Assembly (NCBI RefSeq): GCF_963678635.1
Contig: NC_087068.1
Span: 3,472,001-3,536,000 of the forward strand
DNA from: Symsagittifera roscoffensis
Lineage: Eukaryota > Xenacoelomorpha > Acoela > Convolutidae
Direction of reading: 5' to 3'
DNA length: 64,000 bases
Shown here piece after piece: positions 53,740 to 64,000 of this stretch. A program made the translations under genes and the position numbers. The stretch's first letter is position 1. Each line of letters opens with the position of its first letter. The notes below the pieces were generated by a model. The model had not been told where the DNA came from. It searched no databases and saw only the letters and a program-made list of their open reading frames with translations.

Positions 53740-54103
53740 TTGTTTCTTCAAAATTGTTGTGGATAACATAATTCGAATAATTGCACATACTAGCATCAAA
53801 ACTATAACAAAAAATTGGCACAAAAAACTAAAAGAGATCTATTACATGTACGTCCAATCAATTTCCATTCCGTTTCTGTGTCTTCTAAATTTTTCAATAT
53901 TTTTCAAGTTCAGTATATTTCTTGTAATCACTGCTCCAATTGATTCCATGAAGATGCTGTGTACACCAAAAAGATTGGAATGTTGGTTTGAATTATTTGG
54001 GAGGAAGAAAGGAATATCCTACCGTTTGTCCATCCTTATAAACTCCTAATTCTTTCACTATATTGCTTTCAATACATTCAATATCCAAAACAACTAGACT
54101 CAT
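53740..54103 (-). pseudogene. Maverick gene with LDIECIE N-terminus (RNase H-fold-like?), broken
   Basis: ATG 54103 opens MSLVVLDIECIESNIV and KELGVYKDGQTVGYSFLPP; a TAA follows at about 53994. The frame then continues with WCTQHLHGIN and YTELEKY to more stops. Asp-x-Glu in a hydrophobic strand at the N-terminus is reminiscent of DEDD exonuclease-like folds, but the remaining acidic residues cannot be placed. Function unknown. Confidence 0.45.
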
Positions 54104-54139
54104 TCTGTTAACTGTTATCTCTGGAGTTTTTTTGGTTAA

Positions 54140-54410
54140 AATGATTAACAATCAAACAATGCATATACTGATGAAGCAAATTTTTTAACATATAAACAGA
54201 AAAAAATTCCAGTCACGTGACCAAGAAAGCATGAACTGGGAAAACTAGGTGCAACATAACAATACCCAAATCCTTTTTTCGTAGTAGATTTCACAGATCC
54301 AGCAGAGTCATGTAGAATTGCATGTAGTCTAAAAATTGTGGACTTTGCGAAAAAGTAATCCAGGAATTTCAGTATCCAATAAGTCCTCCAAAGGGAAATT
54401 TTTGGTCCAT
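54140..54410 (-). pseudogene. Short Maverick gene with GYCYV and hydrophobic segment, frameshifted
   Basis: ATG 54410 (MDQKFPFEDLLDTEIP). The frame stops near 54330; the adjacent frame continues with RLHAILHDSAG, GFGYCYVAPSF and CFLGHVTGIFFCLYV to about 54145. The hydrophobic stretch near the end could be a membrane or hydrophobic-core helix. Total about 90 residues. I do not know a function. It lies directly upstream of the LDIECIE gene. Confidence 0.4.
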
Positions 54411-54936
54411 TTCATTTAAGTTTATGTCCGGGTCCTAAACAACACAGGTAAAAAGCAATATATATTTTTTACTTTGTATTTGATGAGAAATCTTGCTTAA
54501 TAATCTCAAAAACTCAATTATTTTTCCATTGATTTCTATTTCTACGATATTCTCCAAGATCTATATTTTTTGGTATCAGATCGGTATCCTATGTGAACTT
54601 TTTTTCTACCATTATGCAGAGTCCACTCAAAATGAGATATTTGTGAGTCTACGTCCAAATTCTACAACTTTGGTAACTTTTGAGATTCTATAACTGTTAG
54701 TAAAATTTTTTAGGACTTTTCTTCTAGAACAATTTAAAAAAGTCCCAATTTATTGTGAAGTTTTAAGATTAAATTTCTTGAAAAACCAAAATTCCAACTC
54801 AGACTGTTCAACACCAATACTAAATGAAAAATCATTTTGAGGATAAATAGTTAAATTACAAGACAAAACATAAATAACACAATTTATTGTACATAAAAGT
54901 TCTCAACAAACATAAAGTCTCCCAAAATTGGGGACA
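54411..54936. other. Unassigned stretch between morphogenesis block copies
   Basis: No gene supported. Short minus-strand open stretches (for example around 54480-54690) have no counterpart elsewhere in the window. The right border, near 54937, is where homology to 49590-49640 starts. Confidence 0.4.
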
Positions 54937-54995
54937 GTTTTTTAAAAATTAGGTCTAGCTCGAATAAGTTTAATTTGAACTTTGGTTTTTGGTAG

Positions 54996-55577
54996 TTATA
55001 ATTTTTCACAAGTAAACAAGTCAATGGATAGCCTGCCATAAAGTGAAAAAGTTATCCCTGATCCTAAAGCATTTGCTCTATCAGTGAATGGATACATATG
55101 AAATGCTTCTGGATATTCTTCGAAACTATACCCATGACAAGCAAGTATCCCTTTATTACTCACTGCCGACGAGTTGAATTCGTTCGATATTTGTGCTTTA
55201 TGAGGATATAATCCATTGGCATTGTAAACCATTGTATTATTAAAATAAACTTCACAATTGGAGAATAGAGAATATAGTAGATTGTTTACATAAGTTAAGT
55301 AAGTTTGTGGTTCCTCATCTGAATCTTCCTCCGATTTTGCTTTATGTTCTGCTTTTTCTTTTTTAAATGCTTCAAACAATCTCCCTTTGGATAATTGAAG
55401 CTTTAAACTGATGTGGGTATCACGCAGATCCAAATAAAGGTTACGGTCCGTCTCAAATTCAAACTCAATACTGCTTCCATCACGAGAAGTACTGGGAAAT
55501 ACTTCTTGTGCGTATGATGAAATTATTGTTTCCCAAGCTGGGACTTTATCGAAAATCTCCAAAGAAGAATTGTCCAA
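54996..55577 (-). pseudogene. Major capsid protein N-terminal part, duplicate, fused behind MEKF gene
   Basis: 193 open codons homologous to the N-terminal 180 residues of 48840-50261, ending at the same TAA as copy 1 (49641). The first-copy stop at 50190 is a Lys codon here. Homology to the rest of the capsid gene ends near 54937. At its start the sequence runs into the MEKF gene through a GAATTGTCCAACTGG junction, so integrase, penton and pX-like genes were removed by a deletion of about 2.4 kb. Confidence 0.8.
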
Positions 55578-55789
55578 CTGGCTGAGTTTAATTCTAGGAG
55601 AATTAAAATTAAATCAATAATGTGCTCATTGTTGCTCGTTTTCAACCTCGCATTCACAGCACTGTAAACAGAATCAAAATTTTTTGGTACAATCTCCTCT
55701 TTTTCTTGCTTTTGTTCAAATTTTTGTTTTCTTGGAAGTGTACTTTGTGATTGATAAACTGAGTACGGTATTAGAACAAACTTTTCCAT
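55570..55789 (-). pseudogene. MEKF gene, duplicate, 3'-truncated by deletion
   Basis: ATG 55789 (MEKFVLIPYSVYQSQ), nearly identical to 52753 down to RIKLSQLDN, where it is joined to the capsid fragment. A frame change just before the join (AATTAAAATTAAATC) separates the two frames. Confidence 0.7.
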
Positions 55790-55973
55790 ACTATGTCAAT
55801 CGTTTAATGACAAAAAGAGTGATGATAGATATCAATTGTAATCCTTTAGTTGAACTTAAAATAATTATACATTTGTGTAGAGGAATTCTTTTTTGTGTTA
55901 GTTCTGAAATTGTTTTACTACGTCGTCTTACCGAAGATCTCAAAGCTATCCTCTTAATAGGTTTACTAAAGAC

Positions 55974-56680
55974 TCACTCAGAAACTGAATGAAATCTTTT
56001 GGGCAATTGAGAATGAATTGTTTTTGAAGCCTTAGAGAAAATTTTTGAAATATTGGGAGAATAGAGACGTACGGTGTACTCATCGTCCAAAATCTTTGTC
56101 TCTATTCCAGCTGGTAAGTAAAATTTTGTTGAAACTGACCCACAATTAGAGCAATAACTAAATGAATCAATTGTTTTTGGGGTTAAATCAATAAGTAAAT
56201 GACCATAAGGAACGGATGCTGCATCTTGATACCACTCTTCCAATTGAGATCAAAGACCGAAATGTTGACTTAATGTATTGACTTGTAAAACATCCCGCGG
56301 CGACTTGAATATTTTGTAACTCTACATCTCTTCCTAATTTACTTTGATGATATAAATTGTGTTTGATGTATATTGTATTCAGTCCCCTGTGTCTCCCAGC
56401 AGTAGCAATTTTTGCAATTGTTTGGAGTTTGAAATTTCTTCACAAGAATCATCAAATATAAGCAAATACTTAGTTCCGTTATTGAGAAGATTTTTTCAAT
56501 CAAGTCAAAATCAACTCCTTGGATAAATTTAAGGTTTTTTTCTTTGCATTTGACTATAAAGAGGTTAATAATGTTGATAAAAATAAAAAAGCTTTGTCGA
56601 ATGCTGGTTAAAAAGTTCCAATTTTCAACCAATCAAAAATAAGATTAGATTTTCCAGATCCACTTGGTCAAACTAACTTT
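55974..56680 (-). pseudogene. Packaging ATPase, duplicate fragment
   Basis: Homologous to 52938-53640. The Walker A region reads PSGSGKS, but the preceding Gly codon is TGA (about 56668), and homology ends there (AACTAACTTTTTACTTG). Contains LKFIQGVDFDLIEKIF and the same 89-codon open C-terminal part (55974-56243). Also frameshifted, at partly different places from copy 1. Confidence 0.8.
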
Positions 56681-56847
56681 TTACTTGTCTACAATTTTTC
56701 TAGTGTTTTTCGAATATGTGTGCAAAAATAAATCAAACTTCTTAACATGTGTGCGAGTTCGGAGCACTAAACTAAGTTCTAGTTGTTTTTCAATGGTTTA
56801 CCCTGAACCTCTCATCTATTCTCATAATTAAAATGAAACTGAAGAAA

Positions 56848-57270
56848 TTAATTACAGAAAGATCGCTTTGGAGTGTTTTGAGGCGTCATTGTTTCTGACA
56901 AACCCTCATCTTCATCTATTGTGATGGGGTTTTCGACTGATCCTTCCTCCTCCCAAGGAAAGAGGAAGTCGTCGACTGGTTGAGCCACAAATCTTGAGTC
57001 CGGAATGTCGGGATAGCTCATTCGCACATGATCAGAAACTTTTCCCATCATCTACATTGTTCCAAGTTGGTTCTCTGTGATGGGAACTTGCATTAAATGA
57101 TATTCGTTGAAATCCCTTCGCATCACTTCCACCATGTGCCAGACTTGGATTGGGATGTCCATTTGTGCCAGAAAAACTCCAGAGACTGTTTCTCGCACCT
57201 GAATTTGTACTAGATCAGGTGAAAATTCTAGAGAGTACATAAGGTTGCTGTTTTGCACTGAGAAGATCAT
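56848..57270 (-). pseudogene. Small acidic-tail accessory ORF, element C copy (one stop)
   Basis: ATG 57270 (MIFSVQNSNLMYSLEF). Frame-intact over 141 codons except one TAG at about 57054. Conserved MDIPIQVWHMVEVMRRDF, PITENQLGTM, FPWEE and an acidic ITIDEDEGL tail. Same order relative to PolB and the MSIKKHL gene as in units A and B, which ties A, B and C to one lineage. Confidence 0.75.
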
Positions 57271-57650
57271 TTTGAGCAATAAACTGAGTTAAAGAGTGAA
57301 AACAAGAAAGAGCTGAGAGAAGGGTAGCTGACGGAGGATAAGTTGAAATTAAGGTATTTAGAGCTGAGAGAGGAGGTAGTTGACGGTAGTTAAGTTGAAA
57401 ATATAATGATTTTTAGTAGGGAGTTAGGGGTACCTTCAACTGGAATGTGTGGGTTAGACCAATCAGAATTGATTTTCCTTATTTGGATTGTAGATCAGAT
57501 TTAAGCTTCCTTTTATGGCGTTCTTGGTTAAAATTCGTGTCCAATCGGAAACAAAGCTCCATTTTGGGTATTGTCGTTTCCAATCACAAAACTATTCACT
57601 TTTGTTCTAGTTATCGTATCCAATCAGAGAAAAGTGGACTTAAATCTTCC
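57271..57650 (-). promoter_or_regulatory. CCAAT array and promoter of acidic ORF, element C
   Basis: Reverse orientation of the unit A/B module: CCAATC/CCAATCAG words at about 57459, 57541, 57578 and 57610, then GGTACCTTCAACTGGAATG, the CCGTCAACTACC-type repeats and the start at 57270. One box (about 57500) is degenerate. Confidence 0.6.
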
Positions 57651-57833
57651 AAAAAAGTAAAAAAAAATACACAAAAGCAATTGCAAAAATTGATGACCAA
57701 AACTGTTTGCAGTAAAAATAACAAATATTGCTGATATAAGTAACAAAAGAAAGAAAATTAATAAAAGTAACATCTCTGCAACTTTTTTCATGAAGTTAAT
57801 TGAAATTTTTTGTATGTAACCAATTAAAAATTG

Positions 57834-58376
57834 CTAATTTTTGAGTAGATAGTCGAGTTCTTTAATTTTAATGTAAATTTGGGAGGATAACTCAAAGTTG
57901 ACGAAATTTTCAAAGCAAACTTCTGGAAATTTGATTCCATCTCGAATCAAGCAGGATTTTGAACTTTGAAAATCCTTAAAGAAATGAAGGAATATAGAAC
58001 TTTGCTGGTGAGTTTTTACAAATTTGTGTATTGAGTAGGGGATAAATAGAGTTTTTGATATATTATCGTACGATTTTTTGATTAATTTCAAATTCTCGAG
58101 AATAAACAAAAATTCTTTCTTTTTGAGGTGTAATTCAGCCGTAAGTTTAAAAATTTGATACGCAATATGTGGATCAAAAGTAAATTTTTTGATTGAGTAA
58201 GTTTCTCTGAAGAGACCTTTACTTAGTCGGATAACTCTATTTTGAACAACATAAACCTCCAAAAAATATGAAAAAAGTAAGAGTCAACATCTATTTCATC
58301 AATAAGATATCAATTGGATTTTTTCTTTTTTCTTATAAAGTAACTCGAGGAAGCTCAAATGTTTTTTGATAGACAT
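57834..58376 (-). pseudogene. MS[IF]KKHL accessory protein, element C copy (one frameshift)
   Basis: ATG 58376 (MSIKKHLSFLELLYKKKE). The frame breaks near 58310, then 142 codons are open at 58262-57834 (VYVVQNRVIRLSKGLFRETY, FELSSQIYIKIKELDYLL). The C-terminal half aligns without gaps to units A and B. Divergent from PolB, as in the other units. Confidence 0.65.
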
Positions 58377-58429
58377 TTTTCAAGTAATGATCAAGGTTTT
58401 TAAAAAATAAAAAACAGTTCACTTTTAGA

Positions 58430-58520
58430 AAATGCTGGATTCTGATTGGTTGATTTCCAACAAACAGTGTTACTAAAAGAATACTCATTTCTGATTGGTT
58501 GATTTTCCCCAAGGAACAGA
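58430..58520. promoter_or_regulatory. Two TTCTGATTGGTTGATTT repeats between PolB and MSIKKHL, element C
   Basis: Two units of about 50 bp with TCTGATTGGTTGATTTYC cores at about 58440 and 58491. The TGACGTCA repeats found here in units A and B are absent, so the divergent promoter has a different site set. Confidence 0.55.
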
Positions 58521-58731
58521 AAATGAAACTTATTTAATTTTGATTTGCTTTTCGTTAAAAGCAACCGCTCTATACCTAGTATAACTACTCGAAATTAATT
58601 TCAAATATTTTTATCAATTCAAAAAAAGTATAAAGATTTAATTATTTTTTTTGGGATATTTTAAATCTCCCACATTGATATGTACCAAGTTCAAATCCCT
58701 TTGTTTTGATAAAAATTCTCCCATTTTTTAG

Positions 58732-61700
58732 ATGCTATTGCTGAATAGAAATGAGAAAGAGCAGTGTGGGACTGTGGAAACATGTATGTTTGTCAACATG
58801 CAGCTCGACACCGCAAAAGTTGTCAAGCAGGGATTATTTCTCGTCCTGATTGTAAGTACTTCACTTACAATAAGCAAGAAATGAACTATCACATAACCAA
58901 GAAGCATGTTCCATCAACTTCCAAACAATCAACGGTTTGCTCGTCTTGCGGAAAACAGTTTCCGAGTTACTACTCTCTCCAACAACATCGGAGAAAAGAA
59001 CATGGAGCAAATCAAGGGAAGTCAAGTGATACGGTGGCAGACTTGAACAAGATTGTGGAGGAGGAAGGGGTAGATGGAGACTTCCTGGTGGATACTGAGA
59101 TGGAGAATGGGAGACATGAGGTATTTAATTTTCAAATGTCAAAGTTAGATACCAAGATTATCAACGATAAGCTTGAAGAAGTCTTCAACAAGCTGGATTC
59201 CGCTGCAAAAATCAATATTGCTCTTGGATTTGTTCTCCGTAATGTCGAAACGGGAGAATATCGTTATTATTATGCACACGAAAACAATACTTTAATAGAA
59301 AAATCGCATTTGCTGTATACGAAAGCGGATTTGATTACAGTCCAGGGAAAAGTTGGAAAGTTTGATATCGTGGAGCAATGCATCCAAGAACGTCAGAACA
59401 CAAAATGGAGGCTCAAGTTGATCACAAATGTTACTATTTTTGCTGCACTACTGAAAAACATCCCAATGGGATGTCCAGACTCTGTCTTACCTGAACCTTT
59501 ACTACGACATAAGCAAGTAAACTGTCTTTTATCGGACAAAGATAAACAACCATACAAAGATCATCTTTGTCTTTTCCGTGCGTTAACAATGTATTTGCAT
59601 GGCCATAGTAACCTCGATGCTCATACATCTCAGCTGTTTACAGAGTTTATATCAAAATCTGGATACAATACGAAGAATTTTTGTGGAGTGTCAATCGATG
59701 ATTTACCTGTTGTAGAGGGACTAGTTGAACGAAACAAATTCATTTACGATTTTGACATTCAAGAAGGAGATTATGTTGGGAAATTAGTAAGGCGAAGTAT
59801 TGGAAAATTTGAAACAACCGTGAAATTGCTAAGATTCAACAACCATATCATTCACACGAATGATATTGATTCCTTCTTCAAGTGTTTTCGATGTCCTAGC
59901 TGTGACTGTTTCTTCAACAGATCAGACAATCTCAACAAACTTCTTCTAACGTGTAAAGATAGAGTGCGATTTTTTTATCCCAAAAACGCGTACACACTAC
60001 AGGAAGCAATATTCGAGAAATTGGATGGCTTTAACATTCCCTACACTGAAGATCAGTAATAGTTTAGTAATGTTGCAGTTTTGACTTCGAATCGATTTGT
60101 GTTCCCACAGAAGAATTGAAAGCAACCGAAACAACTACTTTGATTGGAAAACATGTCCCTATTTCCGTCTCAATATCTTCAAATATGCACGATGCTCCAG
60201 TTTTCTTGTGTGAAAGAGATTCAGAACTTCTAATACTTGCTTTTGTTTCCAGTTTGTAACTTCTGGCTGAAAAAAGTAAACTACAAATGAGAACCAAGTT
60301 TCAAGAAATCGAAAACAATGTCAATGAACGAGTCAAAAAGATCTTTGATAAACTTAATGCTGGAATTTTTACTAAAAGACTCGAAATTTTCGATTATGAA
60401 GATGAATGTGTTGAGGATGGCGACGAAGATGACATGTCGACACAATTCTTAAGAATTCAAAAAAATCAGCTGATCGACTTGAAACAGCATTTAGAACGCT
60501 AGGTTAATACCTTACCGGTGTTCGGCTTCAATAGTGGCAGATACGATCTGAACCTTATCAAATCCTATTTGATTCCATACCTTATATGTGATAAAGAAAT
60601 CGAACCAACAGTCATTAAAAAGCAAACGATTCATATCATTCAAATTTGGAGATGTTCAATTTTTGGACATAATGAAATTTCTTGGAGGGGCAGCAACATT
60701 CGATTCGTTTTTGAAAGCCTATAAAGCAAGTGAAACCAAAAGTTTTTTCCCTTACGAATGGTTTGACAGTCCAGACAAGCTCAACTGTACGGAATTGCCT
60801 TCATATGAAGCCTTTTTCAGCAAACTAAGAAATCACAATCCTCTCGAGAAAGATTTCAACGATTAACAAAAACTGGTCAATGGAGGACTTGATCAACAAA
60901 GTGCGCTGAAAAAGTTACGTATTTAATCAGTTCCACCCACAGGTTTTGAAAATTACTCTTATTTGAAAAAAATATGGGAACAACACAGTATGATTACTTT
61001 CAAAGACTTCTTACAATGGTACAACAACAAAGATGTTGTTCCTACTCTTGAAGCTATGCAAAAATGATAGAGTTTTATCATAATAAGGGAATTGACATGC
61101 TGAAACTGGGATGCACAATTCCAAATCTGGCAAATATCTGCTTACACAAGTCGACAAACGTCAAATTTTATCCGTTCTTTGAAGGAGATAAGGATTTATG
61201 TGAGAAAATTAGAGAAGAAATCACTGGTGGTCCATCAATCGTTTTTACGCGAAAAGCTGTTGCTTATCAAACTTATTTTCGCAACTCGTCAAATATTTGT
61301 AAGACAATAGTTGGAATTGACGCTAGCCAATTTTATGTATTCTCATTGGGTCAAGAGATGCCAACAGACTTTACACAAGATGGGAGTATGACTCTGAATT
61401 TGATCGTTTTAAAGCTAGAAATAACAGAACAAGAAATTTTGAAAACATGGTTATGTCCTTCTATCAAGAATTGAGACCAGAGTGTAAGATTCAGAGTTTT
61501 TACACAACCGGAAAGCAGAAAAAAATTGACTGTTTTCACGTTGATAGTTATTGCGATCACTGTAAAACAGTATTTGAAGCTATGGGTTGCTATTATCATT
61601 TCTGCTCATGCCAAGAAACCCGTCCATCATTGTCAGAACAAGATATTGAAAGGGGAAATAAGAAGCGAGAAATGGATGAGTTGAGACGAGAGTACATAAG

Positions 61701-63042
61701 AGAAAGAGGTTACAAAATTCAGGACATTTCGGAATGTGAGCGGTGGGAGCATTTCAAAACAGATTCATCAGTCAAGAATCATGTCAAGACAGATTTTCCC
61801 TACAAAAGACCTCTGTCTACAGATTCTTTACTTGAAAAAATGAAGAACAGATCTCTTTTTGGTTATGTGCAATGCAATTTAATAGTTCCCGACGAGTTGA
61901 AGCCTACATTTTCAATTTTCCTCCAATATTCAAAAATATTGACGTCTACCGAAACGATATTGGAGAATACACGAAAAATTATGCCGAAGAAAACGATTTC
62001 CTGAAAAATTCACAACGAATGTTGGTTTCCAGTTTTAAATAGAAAATGGTACAATCATCGCACCTCTTGTTAACTTCTATCTAAGTTTTGGACTTCAATG
62101 TACAAAAATTTATCGATTTGTTGAGTACACACCTAGGAAATGTTTTAACAACTTTGTTCAATCTGTTGTTGATGCTAGACGAGAAGGAGATGAAAATCCA
62201 CTTTCTGGAATTGTTGCTAAAACAATGAAGCTTCTCGGTAACAGCTCGTACGGTTATCAAACTATGGACAGATCCAGACACACGATAACCAAATATCTCG
62301 GCGATGAGAAGACACACAAAGCAATAAATGAGAAGTTTTTCAAGCGATTGAATGTTGTGAAAAAAGACTTCTATGAAGTAGAACTATTGAAGTCAACAAT
62401 TGAACATAGAGAACCTATTATTGTAGGTTTTTTCATTCTTTAATACGCCAACTTAGAATATTGGAGTTATACTAAAACTTCTTCCACAAGTATTGCGATG
62501 AGAATAAATTCGAGGAGTTCGAGATGGATACGGATTCTTTGTATCTAGCATTAGCAGAAGATAACCTGGACGATTGTATATTACCTGAGAAGAAAGCTCA
62601 GTGGACACTAATTCGTCGAAATGATTGTAGAGACGACTTTATAGCTGATGCAGATAAGAATTTTTTTCCACGTACATGCTGCGCTGTTCACAAAAAGCAT
62701 GACAAATGGGAACCTGGATTATTCAAAGAAGAATTTCGCCGCACTGAAATGTTGTGCCTGTGCAGCAAGACGTGTTGCTGCTATGATAGTAAGAGCGACA
62801 AATTTAAATTTAGCAGCAAAGGTCTCAACAAAAGAACGCCAGAAGACACTGGGTATGAACCAATGTCTAAATACCGACGAGTTCTTGACGAAGCTGTAAA
62901 TTTGAAGTCGACCAATCGCGGATTCAAAACCTCCAACAATTTATTTGGAACATATGAACAAACGAAAAAACGACTCAGTTACTTTTACCCGAAAAGGGAG
63001 GTACTTGATGATGGAATACATACTAAGCCATTGAATTTGTAA
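58732..63042 (+). pseudogene. Protein-primed family B DNA polymerase, copy C (best preserved)
   Basis: ATG 58732 (MLLLNRNEK), preceded by CCCATTTTTTAG, an acceptor-like word. It is frameshifted at about 58770, then 431 codons are open to 60059: zinc fingers (CPDCKYF-like, CSSCGKQFPSYYSLQQH), OTU-like region (KDHLCLFRAL near 59565; HTNDIDSFFKCFRCPSC near 59865). Exonuclease motif FDFESICVP at about 60085. Palm: motif A GIDASQFYVF (about 61316; the usual Tyr-Pro is Tyr-Val), motif B GNSSYGYQTM (about 62237), motif C MDTDSLYLAL (62524), then SKYRRVLDEA and the end at 63042. About ten frame breaks lie between 60059 and 62524. It replicates the element in intact relatives. Confidence 0.9.
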
Positions 63043-63240
63043 ATTTAACATATAAACTGTAGTTAAAATTCATACCATTCAATGATTTACATGATATTTA
63101 TTTTTTCAACTGTAATATAACATTTTACAGTAATTTAAATTTTTTTTCATAAAAACTTTTTTTCTTCTTTGAAGCTTCAATAAGGATTCAGCATAGTTTC
63201 AGACACTTTCATTTTTAACTCAAATGGTTTAAAACCAAAA
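63043..63240. other. 3' flank of PolB copy C
   Basis: AT-rich, contains AATAAGG and AATATAAC words but no clear AATAAA signal for the plus strand close to the stop. No gene. Confidence 0.5.
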
Positions 63241-63532
63241 TAAAAATCATATCTTAATACAATGAAAAAATCTATAACCTATCGGATTGGTGTAGAGAAT
63301 CTTAAAACATGGTAAGATCGGGCGCCAAAAATTTTTCTGAAAATTACTATCTTACCATCTTAAACCTGCTATCTTAGTACATTGGGAAACCTATTCCCTG
63401 TCTTATTACATAGGAAATCCATTCCCTATCTTAATACATAGCTCGGAGACCGGATACTCTATTCCCTATCTTAATACATGGAGATAAACACCCACCCCCC
63501 CCCCCCCCCCCCGCTTCTCCTCACACATATAC
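63241..63532. repeat. Right terminal inverted repeat of element C
   Basis: TATCTTAATACA-type words at about 63251, 63370 (CTTAGTACA), 63400 (CTTATTACA), 63429 and 63467, GGCGCCAAAAATTTTTCTG at about 63320, a run of 18 C (63495-63512), and the outer end CTTCTCCTCACACATATAC finishing at 63532. It is the inverse of 47517-47921. Confidence 0.85.
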
Positions 63533-64000
63533 CACATGTAACTTCGAATGGTGCACTGGAATGCTGATCATCACGTTTATCAATGTGTCTGTGAACGTTT
63601 ATCCCTGAGTGAACGGCTTCTTGCACTCGATCGAAGTAAATATTGTCCAAAAAACTCATTAAAACATCCGGGAGTATATCATCAAGTCAGGGAGCTCTGA
63701 GCCTTGCCCAGAATGTACCCAAAACTAAGAATGTCCCAATGGGGTCCATAGTCTGTGAGTGGTTCACTACCATAGTGGAGAACTGCACCGACTAGCTATA
63801 CATATACTTCCAGTTGTAGTTGCCGCATGCGCTCTTCTTACTCCGCAGGTCGTGTCTGTTCCTCCATTCAAAACGTCTCATTCGAATCATGGGATATCTT
63901 TTTCAACTGGTTCTGCGTCTTGTTCAGGGCTCGGCCCAAGAGTTGTAGTTTCTTCCCAGTGTTCAACCTTATCGTCCGGACAGCCCCATCCAGAAACGAT
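63533..64000. other. Right flank, no clear gene; possible decayed coding sequence on minus strand
   Basis: Composition is less AT-rich than element C. On the minus strand one frame reads LNTGKKLQLLGRALNKTQNQ, then EERMRQLQLEVYV and LTDYGPHWDILSFGYIL with three stops in between; this looks like a decayed helical protein or an exon but matches nothing I recognise. It may be host DNA or another element. Confidence 0.35.

Larger units (their letters stand above)
47517..63532. mobile_element. Maverick/Polinton element C with terminal inverted repeats
   Basis: A 16.0-kb element, within the usual 15-20 kb for Mavericks. Inverted ends start GTATATGTGTGAGGAGAAG (47517; reverse at 63532) and continue with a G/C tract and ATGTATTAAGATAGGG repeats. 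It contains the Maverick set: protease, capsid, pX-like, penton-like, integrase, ATPase, PolB. All are broken. The flanks give no convincing 5-6 bp target duplication; the left flank belongs to a later-duplicated segment, so loss is possible. Confidence 0.85.

Noticed and set aside
47505-63545. Target-site duplication of element C
   Set aside because: Bases outside the two ends (ATGAGTA on the left, CACATGTAA on the right) do not match convincingly at 5 or 6 bp.
1-64000. CRISPR arrays, tRNA or rRNA genes, bacterial operons
   Set aside because: No regular repeat-spacer array, cloverleaf or rRNA-like stretch seen; all content points to a eukaryotic genome.

Overview
The window looks like animal (invertebrate) nuclear DNA rather than microbial DNA. 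It is AT-rich, is built almost wholly of mobile elements, carries micro- and minisatellites and an assembly gap, has short AT-rich introns with TTTTTAG/TTTCAG-like acceptors, and contains no bacterial-style operons, tRNA or rRNA. The phylum cannot be fixed from sequence alone.

Layout. (1) 1-7821, minus strand: a long Ty3/gypsy-type LTR retrotransposon (gag, protease, RT, RNase H in one 1971-codon frame; integrase in the -1 frame running off the left edge), visibly richer in G+C than the rest. (2) 8078-8741: a GTCCCAAGAC minisatellite running into a 200-N gap. (3) 8742-35041: two related Maverick/Polinton-like units in tandem (A about 8.7-21.1 kb, B about 21.1-35.0 kb). Each has a decayed protein-primed family B DNA polymerase (PolB) on the minus strand and an accessory cassette of unrecognised genes, but no capsid, ATPase or integrase genes. 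(4) 33241-47921: a direct duplication of about 6.8 kb (end of unit B, right terminus, 4.5-kb gene-poor spacer, left terminus); the second copy carries an extra 1.17-kb internal tandem duplication. (5) 47517-63532: a Maverick (element C) bounded by inverted terminal repeats. On the minus strand it has remnants of adenain-like protease, major capsid protein, pX-like core protein, penton-like protein, retroviral-type integrase, packaging ATPase and several element-specific genes; on the plus strand it has a PolB. Part of the morphogenesis block is duplicated and internally deleted at 54.9-56.7 kb. (6) 63533-64000: a flank of different composition with no clear gene.

How the parts fit. All three PolB loci share one cassette: PolB transcribed away from an unrecognised basic ORF (start MS[IF]KKHL), followed by a small ORF with an acidic tail. 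The intergenic regions are arrays of recognisable animal transcription-factor sites: TGACGTCA in 60-bp tandem repeats, CCAAT/ATTGG every 40-60 bp, and CArG boxes plus TGACTCA in the other divergent promoter. Units A and B carry extra genes (X, Y, Z and a 62-aa zinc-finger protein resembling the PolB N-terminus) not seen in C. Almost every large gene is broken, so the locus is a graveyard of integrated virus-like elements. A few small ORFs (acidic ORF of B, Y in both units, zinc-finger ORF of B) remain open.
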